Assembly (NCBI GenBank): GCA_002315655.1
Contig: DCHO01000017.1
Location: 2,059-16,642, forward strand
DNA from: Christensenella sp. UBA1750
GTDB taxonomy: Bacteria > Bacillota > Clostridia > Christensenellales > UBA1750
Length of the DNA stretch: 14,584 nt
Reading direction: 5' to 3'
How positions within the stretch are numbered: the stretch's first letter is position 1; every line of letters starts with the position of its first letter. Made by a program: the position numbers and the translations under genes. Under the pieces are notes generated by a model that made no database searches, was not told the DNA's origin, and was given only the letters and a program-made list of their open reading frames with translations. Shown one piece after another: positions 1 through 7,401 of this stretch.

Positions 1-438
1 GCGCTGCTTCTGCCCGCCGGACATTTCATCGGGATAGGCCTCTCCGCGGCCGGAAAGACCCACCTGATCCAGCAGCGCATCGGCCAGCTTCCCGGCATCG
101 GCGCGGGACATTCCCTTGACCTTCATGGGCGCATACATGATGTTTTCATAGACATTTAAGTGATTAAAGAGATTGTAGCTCTGGAACACCATGCCGATGC
201 GGGAGCGCACTTCATGCAGGCGGCAGCCTTTGTCGGTCACAACGGTGCCGTCTATGGTGATTTTGCCTGCCGTGGGCTTTTCCAGCATGGCAATGCAGCG
301 CAGCAGGGTGGATTTTCCTGTGCCGGAGGGGCCGATGACCGAAATTACGTCGCCCTTGTTGATTTCGACGTTCACATCATTTAGCGGGGTGCTTGCGGGA
401 TAGGCCTTTTTCAGATGCTCAATGCGGATCATGCTCAT
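1..438 (-). CDS. Polar amino-acid ABC transporter ATP-binding protein (3' part missing)
   Basis: ATPase subunit that would power uptake of a polar amino acid together with the fused binding protein/permease encoded just upstream. The 146 visible residues begin MSMIRIEHLKKAYP and carry Walker A GPSGTGKST (about 36-44), the Q-loop in GMVFQSYNLFNHL (about 82-94), and the ABC signature SGGQKQR at the very edge of the window. Walker B and the H-loop lie outside. The Q-loop context and the spacing fit the GlnQ/HisP (PAAT) group. The ATG at 438 overlaps the TGA of the upstream gene as ATGA, so translational coupling is likely. A second ATG two codons in is possible but less well placed for coupling. 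The gene is cut by the window edge, not truncated by mutation. Family assignment is sure; the substrate is inferred only. Confidence 0.93.
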   Translation of the reverse strand, partial: MSMIRIEHLKKAYPASTPLNDVNVEINKGDVISVIGPSGTGKSTLLRCIAMLEKPTAGKITIDGTVVTDKGCRLHEVRSRIGMVFQSYNLFNHLNVYENIMYAPMKVKGMSRADAGKLADALLDQVGLSGRGEAYPDEMSGGQKQR

Positions 439-2030
439 GCGTCCTTCTCCTCCTTGCTTGTGGCCTTGCGGCGTTTAGGTGCCAGCTTTTTCTGCAGGGA
501 TTTGAGCAGCGACAAAAGAAGGCTGGAAATCAGGAAATAGATGGCGGCGGAGGAGAGCAGGGGGAAGAAGGCTTCGTAGGTGGAGGAGCGGATCACGTCA
601 GAGGCCTTGGTTAAATCCATCACGGCGATGTAACCCACGATGGAGGTGCTCTTCATCAGGGAAATGAACTGGCTGAAATAGGCCGGGAGCATGGAGCGGA
701 TGGCCTGCGGCAGAACGATGCCTAAGAAGGCGCGGGATTTCTTCATGCCCAGCATGAGTGCCGCTTCGGTTTGCCCCACATCAATGGCCTTGATGCTGCC
801 CGCAAAGAGCTGGGCGAGATACGCCCCAATGGAAAGCCCGAAGCCGAAAATGGACACCACTGCGCCGGAAAGATCGCTGTTGTTGAAGATAACGTAATAC
901 AGAATCATCAGCACAACCAGAATGGGCGTGCCCTGCATGAGGCGGGAATAAATGTCGTAAATGACCAGCAAGGGCTTTTTGCCCGAAAGCACCATAGCGC
1001 AGAAGAGCGCACCGAAAATATTGGCTAAAAGGAAGCCGAAAACCGTGATGAAAGCGGTGAGCCCGATGCCCTTGACGATCATTTTCCAGCGGGACTGGTC
1101 GATAAAGGTGCTCTTGAAGCCGGAGGCGACTTTTTCAAAGAAGGTCTCTTTCGTGTCCGTCATTTCTGCTTCTTCCCCGAAAGCCCCTCTGCGCACATAG
1201 GCCACAACATACTGGGTCACATATAAATCGGAATAATAGACCTTGTCGGCGCGTTCCTGCGACCAGGCGATCTGCCCGGAGGCGAAATCGTATTTTCCCG
1301 TGGCGATGCCGGAGAGCATCCCGGACAGGTCGGAATCGTCCACCTTGATGCCGTAGCCGTATTCCTGACAGAAGCCCGCCACCAGCGCAATATCCAGTCC
1401 CGCGTGCTGCCCGTTTAGCATGAAGGAGAAGGGTTTCATGGAGGAGGCGGTGCAGAATTTGAGCACGCCGTTTTCGCCGGTAGCAGGAAGGGTCGGAACC
1501 TCCCAATCGTTGGGCTGCAGCCAATAGCCTTTGAGCGCGTCCAGCGTGCCGTCGGCGGTGAGCCTGCGCAGGTATTCGTTGAACTGATCGCGCAGCGCGA
1601 TACCTTCGTCGTTTTTGGGGAAGATCGCACCGTTTTCTAAATAATACAGCGGCTGATTAAAGTAAGTGATCTCGGGATATTCCGCCGCGATGTACGGCCA
1701 CTGGTAGGTGTTGTTGGCATAAGCGTCAATCTTGCCCTCGTGCAGTGCCAATGCAAGGTCGGAAACGGTGGTGTAAAAGCTGTAATCCTGAGCCTGCACC
1801 TGCCCGCCGACGATGTTTTCATAGGGCGTGCCGGTGATGAAGGCGAGGCTTTTGCCGTCCAGCGCGGACAGGGGCAAGTCCAGCGCGTTGGGGTCGGTTC
1901 GCGCCGATTCCTCCTCGATGGTGTACGGCGGCCCCTCCACCGCAGAGACAGGGACACAGCAAAGCAGCAGGGTCAGCACCAGCAAAAGAATACTGACCGG
2001 CCGCAGAAATTTTCTGTTCCGATAAAACAA
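435..2030 (-). CDS. Fused amino-acid substrate-binding protein / ABC permease with permuted binding lobes
   Basis: Membrane-anchored binding protein and permease in one chain of about 531 residues, for uptake of a polar amino acid. Residues 12-30 form a signal-peptide core ending in VSA. Residues 59-170 resemble the second lobe of an SBP_bac_3 domain, from GKSLAFITGTPYENI to DGTLDALKGYW. Residues 186-282 resemble the first lobe, from GVLKFCTASSMKPFSF to SQERADKVYYSDLYV. The lobes are therefore in swapped order. From about 317 to 512 there are roughly five membrane segments with the permease EAA loop (about 422-441, EAALMLGMKKSRAFLGIVLP). The tail is basic. A GTG at 2039 is the longest start, but AAAGGTG at 2037-2043 sits about six bases before the TTG at 2030, which I prefer. 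The stop overlaps the ATPase start. I recall similar permuted fusions in clostridia, and the substrate is unknown. Confidence 0.9.
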   Translation of the reverse strand: MFYRNRKFLRPVSILLLVLTLLLCCVPVSAVEGPPYTIEEESARTDPNALDLPLSALDGKSLAFITGTPYENIVGGQVQAQDYSFYTTVSDLALALHEGKIDAYANNTYQWPYIAAEYPEITYFNQPLYYLENGAIFPKNDEGIALRDQFNEYLRRLTADGTLDALKGYWLQPNDWEVPTLPATGENGVLKFCTASSMKPFSFMLNGQHAGLDIALVAGFCQEYGYGIKVDDSDLSGMLSGIATGKYDFASGQIAWSQERADKVYYSDLYVTQYVVAYVRRGAFGEEAEMTDTKETFFEKVASGFKSTFIDQSRWKMIVKGIGLTAFITVFGFLLANIFGALFCAMVLSGKKPLLVIYDIYSRLMQGTPILVVLMILYYVIFNNSDLSGAVVSIFGFGLSIGAYLAQLFAGSIKAIDVGQTEAALMLGMKKSRAFLGIVLPQAIRSMLPAYFSQFISLMKSTSIVGYIAVMDLTKASDVIRSSTYEAFFPLLSSAAIYFLISSLLLSLLKSLQKKLAPKRRKATSKEEKDA

Positions 2031-2060
2031 GGAAAACACCTTTCTTTCAAAACTAAATTA

Positions 2061-2092
2061 TGAACTTATTATAGAGGATTTGTACTTATTAT
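2061..2092. repeat. Direct repeat TGnACTTATTAT, 20-base period
   Basis: TGAACTTATTAT (2061-2072) and TGTACTTATTAT (2081-2092) match at 11 of 12 positions and start exactly 20 bases apart, about two helical turns. The first copy covers the -10 box of the transporter promoter, and the second reaches its -35 box. This spacing suits a regulator that binds both copies on one face of the DNA and blocks the promoter. That role is inferred; the region is AT-rich and chance similarity is possible. Confidence 0.5.
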
Positions 2093-2096
2093 GCAA
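2068..2096 (-). promoter_or_regulatory. Sigma-A promoter for the amino-acid transporter genes
   Basis: Read on the minus strand, TTGCAT (2096-2091) and TATAAT (2073-2068) are separated by 17 bases. The -10 box is perfect and the -35 box keeps TTG. The expected transcript start near 2061 leaves a leader of about 30 bases before the TTG start at 2030. Confidence 0.7.
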
Positions 2097-2122
2097 TCAT
2101 TCCTCATTCCCGGAATTTTTTG

Positions 2123-2152
2123 TTGGATGCGGAAGAATATTTGTGCTATACT
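2123..2152 (+). promoter_or_regulatory. Extended -10 promoter for the sugar isomerase gene
   Basis: TTGGAT (2123-2128) and TATACT (2147-2152) are 18 bases apart, with TGC directly before the -10 box giving an extended -10 element. Transcription would start near 2159. This argues that the open frame upstream of 2194 (back to 2080) is not translated. Confidence 0.65.
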
Positions 2153-2193
2153 GGTTGCAAACAGAAATATTTTTTCCGTTTGGAAGGAAAGGA

Positions 2194-3648
2194 ATGAAAA
2201 GTATGAATCACGACAATATCCGCAAGAGCGGGCGCATTGTGACCTTCTGCGTGGGGCACCCCGTTTACTGGGGGCAGTTTGAGGGGCTGAAAGAGACGCT
2301 ACTGGGTTATCATCAGACCATGATTGATAAGGTGAAATCCTTAGGCGCGGAGGTTACGGACTTTGGCATGGTGGACGACAGCCGCATTGCCTACGACCTC
2401 ATCCCGAAGATTGCGGCGGCGAATCCCGATGTGATCTTCTGCAACATGACCACCTACGCCACCTCCTCCGTCTTTGCTCCGCTCATCCGCGCCATCGACA
2501 AGCCCTTTGTGCTGGTGGCTCTGCAGCCCCTTGATGCGCTGGATTACACAAAGGCCAACACCCGGATGCAGCTGGAAAACGACGCCATCTGCTCTGTGCC
2601 GGAGTTTACCGGCGTGGCCATCCGCATGGGCAAGAAAATAGCGGATGTAATCATCGGGACGCTGGAAAACGACCCCGAGGTGGATGCACATCTGAAAGAA
2701 TGGTGCGACATTGCCGCCGCGCTGCGGGGATTATCCGGGGCGCGCATCGGGCTCATGGGGCACGTTCTCAACACCATGTACGACATGAACGCCGACCCCA
2801 CCGCCGTGTCTGCCGCCTTTGGGCTGCACGTTCTGCCGCTGGAAATGGATTCCCTTGTGGAACTGGGCAAGGAAGCTACGGAAAACGAAATCGCCGCAAA
2901 GCGCGAGGCGATTCTCAATGAGTTTGACACCCCCGACCCGAAGTCCGACCCCATCACACGCAAGCTCACCGAAAAAGACCTGAATGCGGCGGCACTGGGC
3001 GCGGCGGCACTGGACAAATTCATCGAAAAGAATGAGCTGAACGGGCTGGCGTATTACTATGAGGGCACGGAGGATTCCCCCGTCCGCGCCATGGCTTCCT
3101 CTCTCATTTTGGGCAATTCCATGCTCATCGGCAGGGGCTTCCCCATGTGCGGCGAATACGACCTGAAAACCTGCGTGGCCATGCTGATTATGGACAGACT
3201 GGGCATCGGCGGCTCCTTTGCGGAGCTGCACCCCTTCGATTTTGCCGACAACTGCATCCTCATCGGGCACGACGGCCCGCACCACATCGCCATCGCGCAG
3301 GGCAAGCCCGTGGTGCGCTCGCTGATTAAGTATCACGGCAAGCCCGGCAGCGGCGCGTCGGTGGAATTCAAGCTCAAAGAAGGCCCCATCACCATGCTGG
3401 GCATCACCCAGACCTATGACGGCAAAATGAAGTTCGTCATCGGCGAAGGCGAGTCACAGGCAGGTCCCATCCCGCCCACCGGCAACACCAACACCCGCGC
3501 CGTCTTTATGCCCTCCACGAAGGATTTCGTCCGCCGCTGGGTCATGGAAGGCCCCACCCACCACTACGCCCTCGGCATCGGGCACAAGGCCGACACCATC
3601 AAGAAGATCGCTGATGCGCTGGGCATCGAGGCGGTTATTGTCCGATAG
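2194..3648 (+). CDS. Fucose/arabinose isomerase superfamily sugar isomerase
   Basis: Probable aldose-ketose isomerase of the L-fucose/L-arabinose isomerase fold, 484 residues, close to the usual family length. The N-terminal half (about 12-190) is a Rossmann-like region with PDVIFCNMTTYATSSVFAPL. The C-terminal half carries candidate metal/catalytic residues in the family order: Glu290 (AYYYEG), Glu321 (MCGEYDLKTC), His359 (IGHDGPHHIA) and His456/457 (GPTHHYALGIGH). The start is set by GGAAGGAAAGG at 2182-2192 and by the promoter at 2123-2152. ATG 2203 is an alternative with better spacing. The gene stands alone, divergent from the transporter and followed by a terminator, with no kinase, aldolase or sugar transporter beside it, so the substrate cannot be read from context. 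Fold assignment is firm, activity likely, sugar unknown. Confidence 0.85.
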   Translation: MKSMNHDNIRKSGRIVTFCVGHPVYWGQFEGLKETLLGYHQTMIDKVKSLGAEVTDFGMVDDSRIAYDLIPKIAAANPDVIFCNMTTYATSSVFAPLIRAIDKPFVLVALQPLDALDYTKANTRMQLENDAICSVPEFTGVAIRMGKKIADVIIGTLENDPEVDAHLKEWCDIAAALRGLSGARIGLMGHVLNTMYDMNADPTAVSAAFGLHVLPLEMDSLVELGKEATENEIAAKREAILNEFDTPDPKSDPITRKLTEKDLNAAALGAAALDKFIEKNELNGLAYYYEGTEDSPVRAMASSLILGNSMLIGRGFPMCGEYDLKTCVAMLIMDRLGIGGSFAELHPFDFADNCILIGHDGPHHIAIAQGKPVVRSLIKYHGKPGSGASVEFKLKEGPITMLGITQTYDGKMKFVIGEGESQAGPIPPTGNTNTRAVFMPSTKDFVRRWVMEGPTHHYALGIGHKADTIKKIADALGIEAVIVR

Positions 3649-3658
3649 AACGCCAAAA

Positions 3659-3697
3659 GGCTCCCCCGTGTGCGGGGGAGCTGTCACCGCAGGTGAC
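3659..3697. repeat. Palindromic double-hairpin repeat in the 3' intergenic region
   Basis: Two adjacent perfect hairpins follow the isomerase stop: CTCCCCCG/CGGGGGAG around TGTG (3661-3680), then GTCACC/GGTGAC around GCA (3683-3697), followed by TGAGAGGG. I recall the pattern of a G/C-rich CTCCC...GGGAG hairpin, then CTGTCAC...GTGACTGAGAGGG, as a dispersed intergenic repeat in gut clostridia. Only one copy is present in this window. There is no T-run after it, so it is not itself a good intrinsic terminator. Confidence 0.6.
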
Positions 3698-3716
3698 TGA
3701 GAGGGCGCTCCCCGCA

Positions 3717-3753
3717 AAAAGACTGCAAAGGAACCTTTCCCTTGCAGCCTTTT
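3717..3753. terminator. Bidirectional intrinsic terminator between isomerase and helicase
   Basis: AAAAGACTGCAA (3717-3728) pairs with TTGCAGCCTTTT (3742-3753) with a single A/C mismatch. The flanking A-tract and T-tract supply a U-run in either direction. It can end both the plus-strand isomerase transcript and the minus-strand helicase transcript, whose stop is three bases away. Confidence 0.75.
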
Positions 3754-3755
3754 GC

Positions 3756-6077
3756 TTATTGCTCATTTTCCTGCCAGAAGGCGCGGAGCTTTTGCGTGAT
3801 TTCCTTTTCGTTCCAAACCCTTTCAACCGCCCATTCCTTTGGGAGTAGGGAAACATACGGCTCCCTTGTGTAGCGGTCGTCCAGCAGCAGGATCGCGCCG
3901 AAATCTTCCTCCGAGCGGATAACACGCCCGGCGGCCTGCAGGACTTTTCCGATGCCGGGGTAAACATAGGCGTAGAGGCTGCCGTCGCCGTACTGTTCCT
4001 CTGCGCGGCGTTTGAGGGTCTCCCGCTCCATGCCGATCTGCGGCATTCCAACGCCCACGATCACCGCGCCGGAAAGCCGCCCACCGGGCAGGTCAACGCC
4101 CTCGGCAAACACGCTGCCGAGTACGCACAGCCCCAGCAGTGTTTCTTCGGGATGCTCCTCAAAGCGCGATAAGTATTCCGCCCGCTCGCCTTCGCTCATG
4201 TTCTGCCTTTGCGGGAGAAGTGTGATTGTTTCGCCCGCCAGCTCGATTGCCTCCCTTGCCTTTTCCATATAGGCAAAGGAGGGGAAAAACACCATGAAGT
4301 TGCCCTTTTCTTTGGATTTCACGAAGGACAAAATGGCGGAGATCACCTTGGGGAGCGTCTGTTCCCGCACGGTGTAGCGGGTGCTCACGCTCATTTGCAG
4401 GACTTTCAGATGCTCCTGCGGGAAGGGTGAGAGCAGATAAACGCATTTTGCCTGATCCCCCGCACCGATTGTCTTGCGGTAAAATTCCATCGGGGTTAAG
4501 GTTGCGGAGAACAGAATGACCGAGCGGCTTTTTTTCAGCACGGCGGCGGTCTTGTCGGCGGCATCCGCGCAGAACAGTGTGATGTCCGCAAAGGTCTTTC
4601 CGCCCTCGTAGAGCAGAAAATCGTTGTCGTCGTAACGTTCGCCGTGGTAGAGGAAGGAGGCCAAGTCCAGCGACAGCTCGCCGGAGGCTTCAAAGGGAAT
4701 GTCTGCGTTTTCCCGCAGGGCGCACAGCGCACCTTCGCACAGGGACAGCAGTTCGTCTTTGAGTTCCTTTTCGGCTCTGGGCAGGTCGCTTTCCTGCACC
4801 AGCGCAACCATGCGCTTTTTCGTTTCGGATAAAATGCGGTAAGCCGCGCTGCCCTTGCGCCGCTCTTTGGGAACAAGCCGCCGGATGTGGTCAATGTCCT
4901 TTGTGGAGAGGTGCGCCGAGTACATTTCCCGCGCCCGTGAAGGCAGGTTGTGCGCCTCGTCGATGAGCAGCACCTGCCCGCGCTTGCCGCCGGTCAAATA
5001 CCGTTGGAGGCGCACGCGGGGGTCGAAGATATAGTTGTAATCGCAAACGATCATGTCGCAGAGCAGGGAGAGGTCGAGGGACAGCTCAAAGGGACAGAGC
5101 AGGAAATCGTCCGCCAGCTTTCGCACAGCTTCCCGCATGAAAAGACCGTTTTGATGTTCTGCCGCTTCCAGCGCATCGGGCAGACGGTCATAGTAGCCCA
5201 TCTGCCGGGGGCACAGCCCTGTGCGACAGGTGGGAGTTTCGTAAATGCAGCACTTGTCCTTTGCCACAATGGACACCACGCGGAGATTTTGCAGGGGCAG
5301 CTTCCGCACCGCGTCAAAGGCCGCTTGACCTGCGGTGGTTCTGGCGGTAAGATAGAAGATGCGTTCCGCGTGCGTTTCACCCATGGCTTTCAGTGTGGGG
5401 AACAGTGCTGCCATGGTCTTGCCCGTGCCGGTGGGGGCTTGCGCCAGCAGCGTCTTTTTGTCGCGGACGGACAGATACACCTCCGTGGCCAGCTCCTTTT
5501 GCCCGGCGCGATAGCTGCCGTAAGGGAAGGAAAGCGCCTTCAATTCCGCCGCAAGCCGCAGTTTGTGGTCGCTTAGCTTTTCTGCGTAGTGCAGATAGGG
5601 AAGAACGTAAGACAGGAACCGCTCTTTCAGCTCGTCGCGGGTCAAAGTCTGGGTAAAGTGCGTCAGCTCTCCGTCGGAAAGGCTTAAATAGGTGACGGTT
5701 ATATCTATAAAGGGAAGTTTTTCCTGTTCGCAGACCATGAAGCCGTAACACTCGGCTTGCGCCCTGTGCAGCCTGTCCACTTCCACAGGCGCATTCCCGT
5801 AAAGGGTCTTGATTTCCTCCACGGCGGAAAGTCCGTGCAGCCGGTCAATGCGCCCGTGCACGGTGAGGGCGATGCGTTCGCCCTCCACGGTATAGCGGAC
5901 GGGCACTTCGTTTACCACGCCCTCCTGTTCCACGCTTTGCAGGCTCTGATGCCCACGGATGCCTTCCAGCAGCCGTGCGGCGGAGGCACCGGGCAGCAGA
6001 TCGCCGCCCATTAAGGCAAACTCGGTCACGGCATGAACCGATGCGCGGATGCCTATTTTCTGTGCGGTTTCTTCCAT
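3756..6077 (-). CDS. DinG/XPD-like DNA helicase with N-terminal PD-(D/E)XK nuclease-like domain
   Basis: Superfamily 2 helicase of the DinG/Rad3/XPD group, 773 residues, probably unwinding damaged or structured DNA. Residues about 70-115 look like a Cas4/RecB-type PD-(D/E)XK nuclease core: GRIDR with Asp78, EEIK with Glu88 and Lys90, then HRAQAECYGF with Gln107. The helicase follows: Walker A APTGTGKT (214-221), DEAH (373-376), SATLTP (525-529), AEGVDLPG (658-665) and QAAGRVIRS (714-722). Cys276/277, Cys284, Cys289 and Cys328 (LLCPFE) fit the four cysteines of the XPD iron-sulphur cluster. The start at ATG 6077 is preceded by AGGGAGG; the open frame upstream to 6275 overlaps the divergent GNAT gene and is not needed. 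The divergent neighbour starts only 37 bases away. No LexA/DinR-type operator was recognised. The helicase call is firm; nuclease activity is inferred from motifs. Confidence 0.9.
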   Translation of the reverse strand: MEETAQKIGIRASVHAVTEFALMGGDLLPGASAARLLEGIRGHQSLQSVEQEGVVNEVPVRYTVEGERIALTVHGRIDRLHGLSAVEEIKTLYGNAPVEVDRLHRAQAECYGFMVCEQEKLPFIDITVTYLSLSDGELTHFTQTLTRDELKERFLSYVLPYLHYAEKLSDHKLRLAAELKALSFPYGSYRAGQKELATEVYLSVRDKKTLLAQAPTGTGKTMAALFPTLKAMGETHAERIFYLTARTTAGQAAFDAVRKLPLQNLRVVSIVAKDKCCIYETPTCRTGLCPRQMGYYDRLPDALEAAEHQNGLFMREAVRKLADDFLLCPFELSLDLSLLCDMIVCDYNYIFDPRVRLQRYLTGGKRGQVLLIDEAHNLPSRAREMYSAHLSTKDIDHIRRLVPKERRKGSAAYRILSETKKRMVALVQESDLPRAEKELKDELLSLCEGALCALRENADIPFEASGELSLDLASFLYHGERYDDNDFLLYEGGKTFADITLFCADAADKTAAVLKKSRSVILFSATLTPMEFYRKTIGAGDQAKCVYLLSPFPQEHLKVLQMSVSTRYTVREQTLPKVISAILSFVKSKEKGNFMVFFPSFAYMEKAREAIELAGETITLLPQRQNMSEGERAEYLSRFEEHPEETLLGLCVLGSVFAEGVDLPGGRLSGAVIVGVGMPQIGMERETLKRRAEEQYGDGSLYAYVYPGIGKVLQAAGRVIRSEEDFGAILLLDDRYTREPYVSLLPKEWAVERVWNEKEITQKLRAFWQENEQ

Positions 6078-6114
6078 GACCAAGCCTCCCTTGCATGATT
6101 TTAGGTGAAAATGA

Positions 6115-6534
6115 ATGGATAAACAGCAGATTTTGGAAATTATCGAGAAAATGCACCTGCGAAAAGGGGATTCCCTCCGTGCCTTTGTGCCGGGGGAAAA
6201 CGTCCCCGCGCCGACCCTGCCCGTGGTGCGCCCTGATGAAAAAGCGCGGATTTCCGGGATAATCCGCATCCCCAAGGGATCTTCGGTCTACGGCATCGAA
6301 CAGGATGGAAGGATTGTTTCGTGGGCGGCGGCGTGGGTGCCGGACAAGCACGGCATCCGGCAGATTACCGTGGAGACGGACAGAAATTATCGCGGACACG
6401 GCTATGCCGCCGAGTGCTTAAAAGCGCTGGCGAGGGACATAAACGAACCACTTCTATACTTATGTGAACAGAACAATACGGCTTCGGCAAAAACCGCGCA
6501 GAAGGCGGGCTTTGTCGAAGTGGATTACCAATAA
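6115..6534 (+). CDS. GNAT-family N-acetyltransferase
   Basis: Small cytoplasmic acetyl-CoA-dependent acyltransferase, 139 residues, substrate unknown. The GNAT core lies in the C-terminal two thirds: strands around VYGIEQDGRIVSWAAAWV, the acetyl-CoA loop RNYRGHGYAAECLKAL (about 90-105, R-G-H-G-Y-A), and motif B CEQNNTASAKTAQKAGFVEV (117-136). The first 45 residues show no family signature. The start is fixed by an in-frame TGA directly upstream (6112-6114) and by AGGTGA at 6103-6108, six bases before the ATG. It is divergent from the helicase with a 37-base gap, so any promoter must lie partly inside the helicase gene. A hairpin terminator begins at its stop codon. The family is clear from motifs; acceptor and role are not. 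Confidence 0.85.
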   Translation: MDKQQILEIIEKMHLRKGDSLRAFVPGENVPAPTLPVVRPDEKARISGIIRIPKGSSVYGIEQDGRIVSWAAAWVPDKHGIRQITVETDRNYRGHGYAAECLKALARDINEPLLYLCEQNNTASAKTAQKAGFVEVDYQ

Positions 6535-6562
6535 AGGGATGTGAAAAACCACATCCCTTTTT
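6533..6562. terminator. Intrinsic terminator shared by GNAT and zinc peptidase genes
   Basis: A perfect 11-base stem, AAAGGGATGTG (6533-6543) with CACATCCCTTT (6550-6560), around a six-base loop, followed by T residues to 6562. It starts inside the GNAT stop codon. The A-tract on the left also gives a short U-run on the minus strand, so it can close the convergent peptidase transcript. Confidence 0.9.
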
Positions 6563-6566
6563 ATAT

Positions 6567-7262
6567 TCAGCGTTTCCGGCGGCTGTTCCCGCTGACCAGC
6601 GCCAGCAGACGGAGCAGCTGCAAAATGGCGGTCAGCGCGGCCACGGCGTAGGTGGAAGCGGCGGCCTTTAATACCTTTTTCGCGCCGGATTCCTCGTCCT
6701 GTGCCAGCAGCCCGTTGCCCACCAGCGCGTCCAGTGCCCGGTGGGAGGCGTTGAGTTCCACCGGCAGGGTGATGAGCTGAAAAGCCACGGCAAAGGCGTA
6801 GGCAACCACACCGATGAGGGCGAGATTGTAGGAATTGAGGAAAAGCCCGATGAGCAGCAGCGGCATGGAGAGCTTGGAGGTCAAGTTCACCACGGGCACG
6901 ATGGCGTTGCGGGTCATAAGCGGCCCATAGGACTTGGCGTGCTGGATGGCGTGCCCGGCCTCGTGCGCGGCAACGCCCAATGCGGCGATGGAGGTGGAGT
7001 TATACACGCTCTGGGAAAGGTTTAGCGTCTTGGACTTGGGATTGTAGTTGTCGGTCAGGCTCCCGGAAATGGGCTGGATGCGCACATCGTAGACCCCCTG
7101 GCTTTCCATGACAATGCGGGCGGCCTCCTGCGCCATGACGCCGGAGCGGGAAGCGACCTTGGAGAACTTGGAGTAGGTACTCTTGACCTTGCTCTGGGCG
7201 ACAAAGCCTAAGACCATGGCAAGAAGCAACAGGATATAATAGAAATTATAGGAATAGGGCAT
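6567..7262 (-). CDS. YugP-family membrane zinc metallopeptidase
   Basis: Integral-membrane zinc metallopeptidase of the YugP/Zn_peptidase_2 family, 231 residues, the usual family length. An N-terminal membrane segment (about 7-22) precedes the conserved region TYSKFSKVASRSGVMAQEAA. Then come the SGSLTDNYNPKSKTLNLSQSVY stretch and the zinc motif HEAGH (His100, Glu101, His104). The likely third ligand is in LPVELNASHRAL (Glu169). Hydrophobic segments lie at about 119-165 and 205-224. The C-terminus is basic (NSRRKR). ATG 7262 is chosen because GAGGTG sits six bases upstream; an open frame continues to 7391 but crosses the promoter at 7324-7352. The physiological substrate of the family is not established to my knowledge. 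It forms its own transcription unit. Confidence 0.92.
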   Translation of the reverse strand: MPYSYNFYYILLLLAMVLGFVAQSKVKSTYSKFSKVASRSGVMAQEAARIVMESQGVYDVRIQPISGSLTDNYNPKSKTLNLSQSVYNSTSIAALGVAAHEAGHAIQHAKSYGPLMTRNAIVPVVNLTSKLSMPLLLIGLFLNSYNLALIGVVAYAFAVAFQLITLPVELNASHRALDALVGNGLLAQDEESGAKKVLKAAASTYAVAALTAILQLLRLLALVSGNSRRKR

Positions 7263-7323
7263 GATTTCACCTCGCAGTTGTGGTTCACCGGGAAAACGGG
7301 GAGAATACAGACTCCCTGTTTTT

Positions 7324-7352
7324 ATTATATCCGCTTTTTGCGGAAACCGCAA
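7324..7352 (-). promoter_or_regulatory. Sigma-A promoter of the zinc peptidase gene, with a palindrome over the -35 box
   Basis: On the minus strand, TTGCGG (7352-7347), a 17-base spacer and a perfect TATAAT (7329-7324). TTGCGG-AAA-CCGCAA (7338-7352) is a perfect 6-base-arm palindrome covering the -35 box, and CCGC at 7331-7334 can pair with its inner GCGG. It may be a repressor site or chance. Confidence 0.8.
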
Positions 7353-7401
7353 GGCGAAACACTGAACGAATGATGAACAAATGATGGACATTTGAACGGA
7401 A

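Noticed and set aside
2080..2193. N-terminal extension of the isomerase (38 residues)
   Set aside because: It spans the extended -10 promoter at 2123-2152 and has no ribosome site, while 2194 has one directly upstream.
2731..3336. Open frame of about 200 codons on the minus strand inside the isomerase gene
   Set aside because: No family resemblance, and it lies fully antisense to a gene with clear isomerase features.
6078..6275. N-terminal extension of the helicase (66 residues)
   Set aside because: It is antisense to the GNAT gene, and the ATG at 6077 has a good AGGGAGG site.
7263..7391. N-terminal extension of the zinc peptidase (43 residues)
   Set aside because: It crosses a TTGCGG-17-TATAAT promoter, and the internal ATG at 7262 has GAGGTG and matches the family start.
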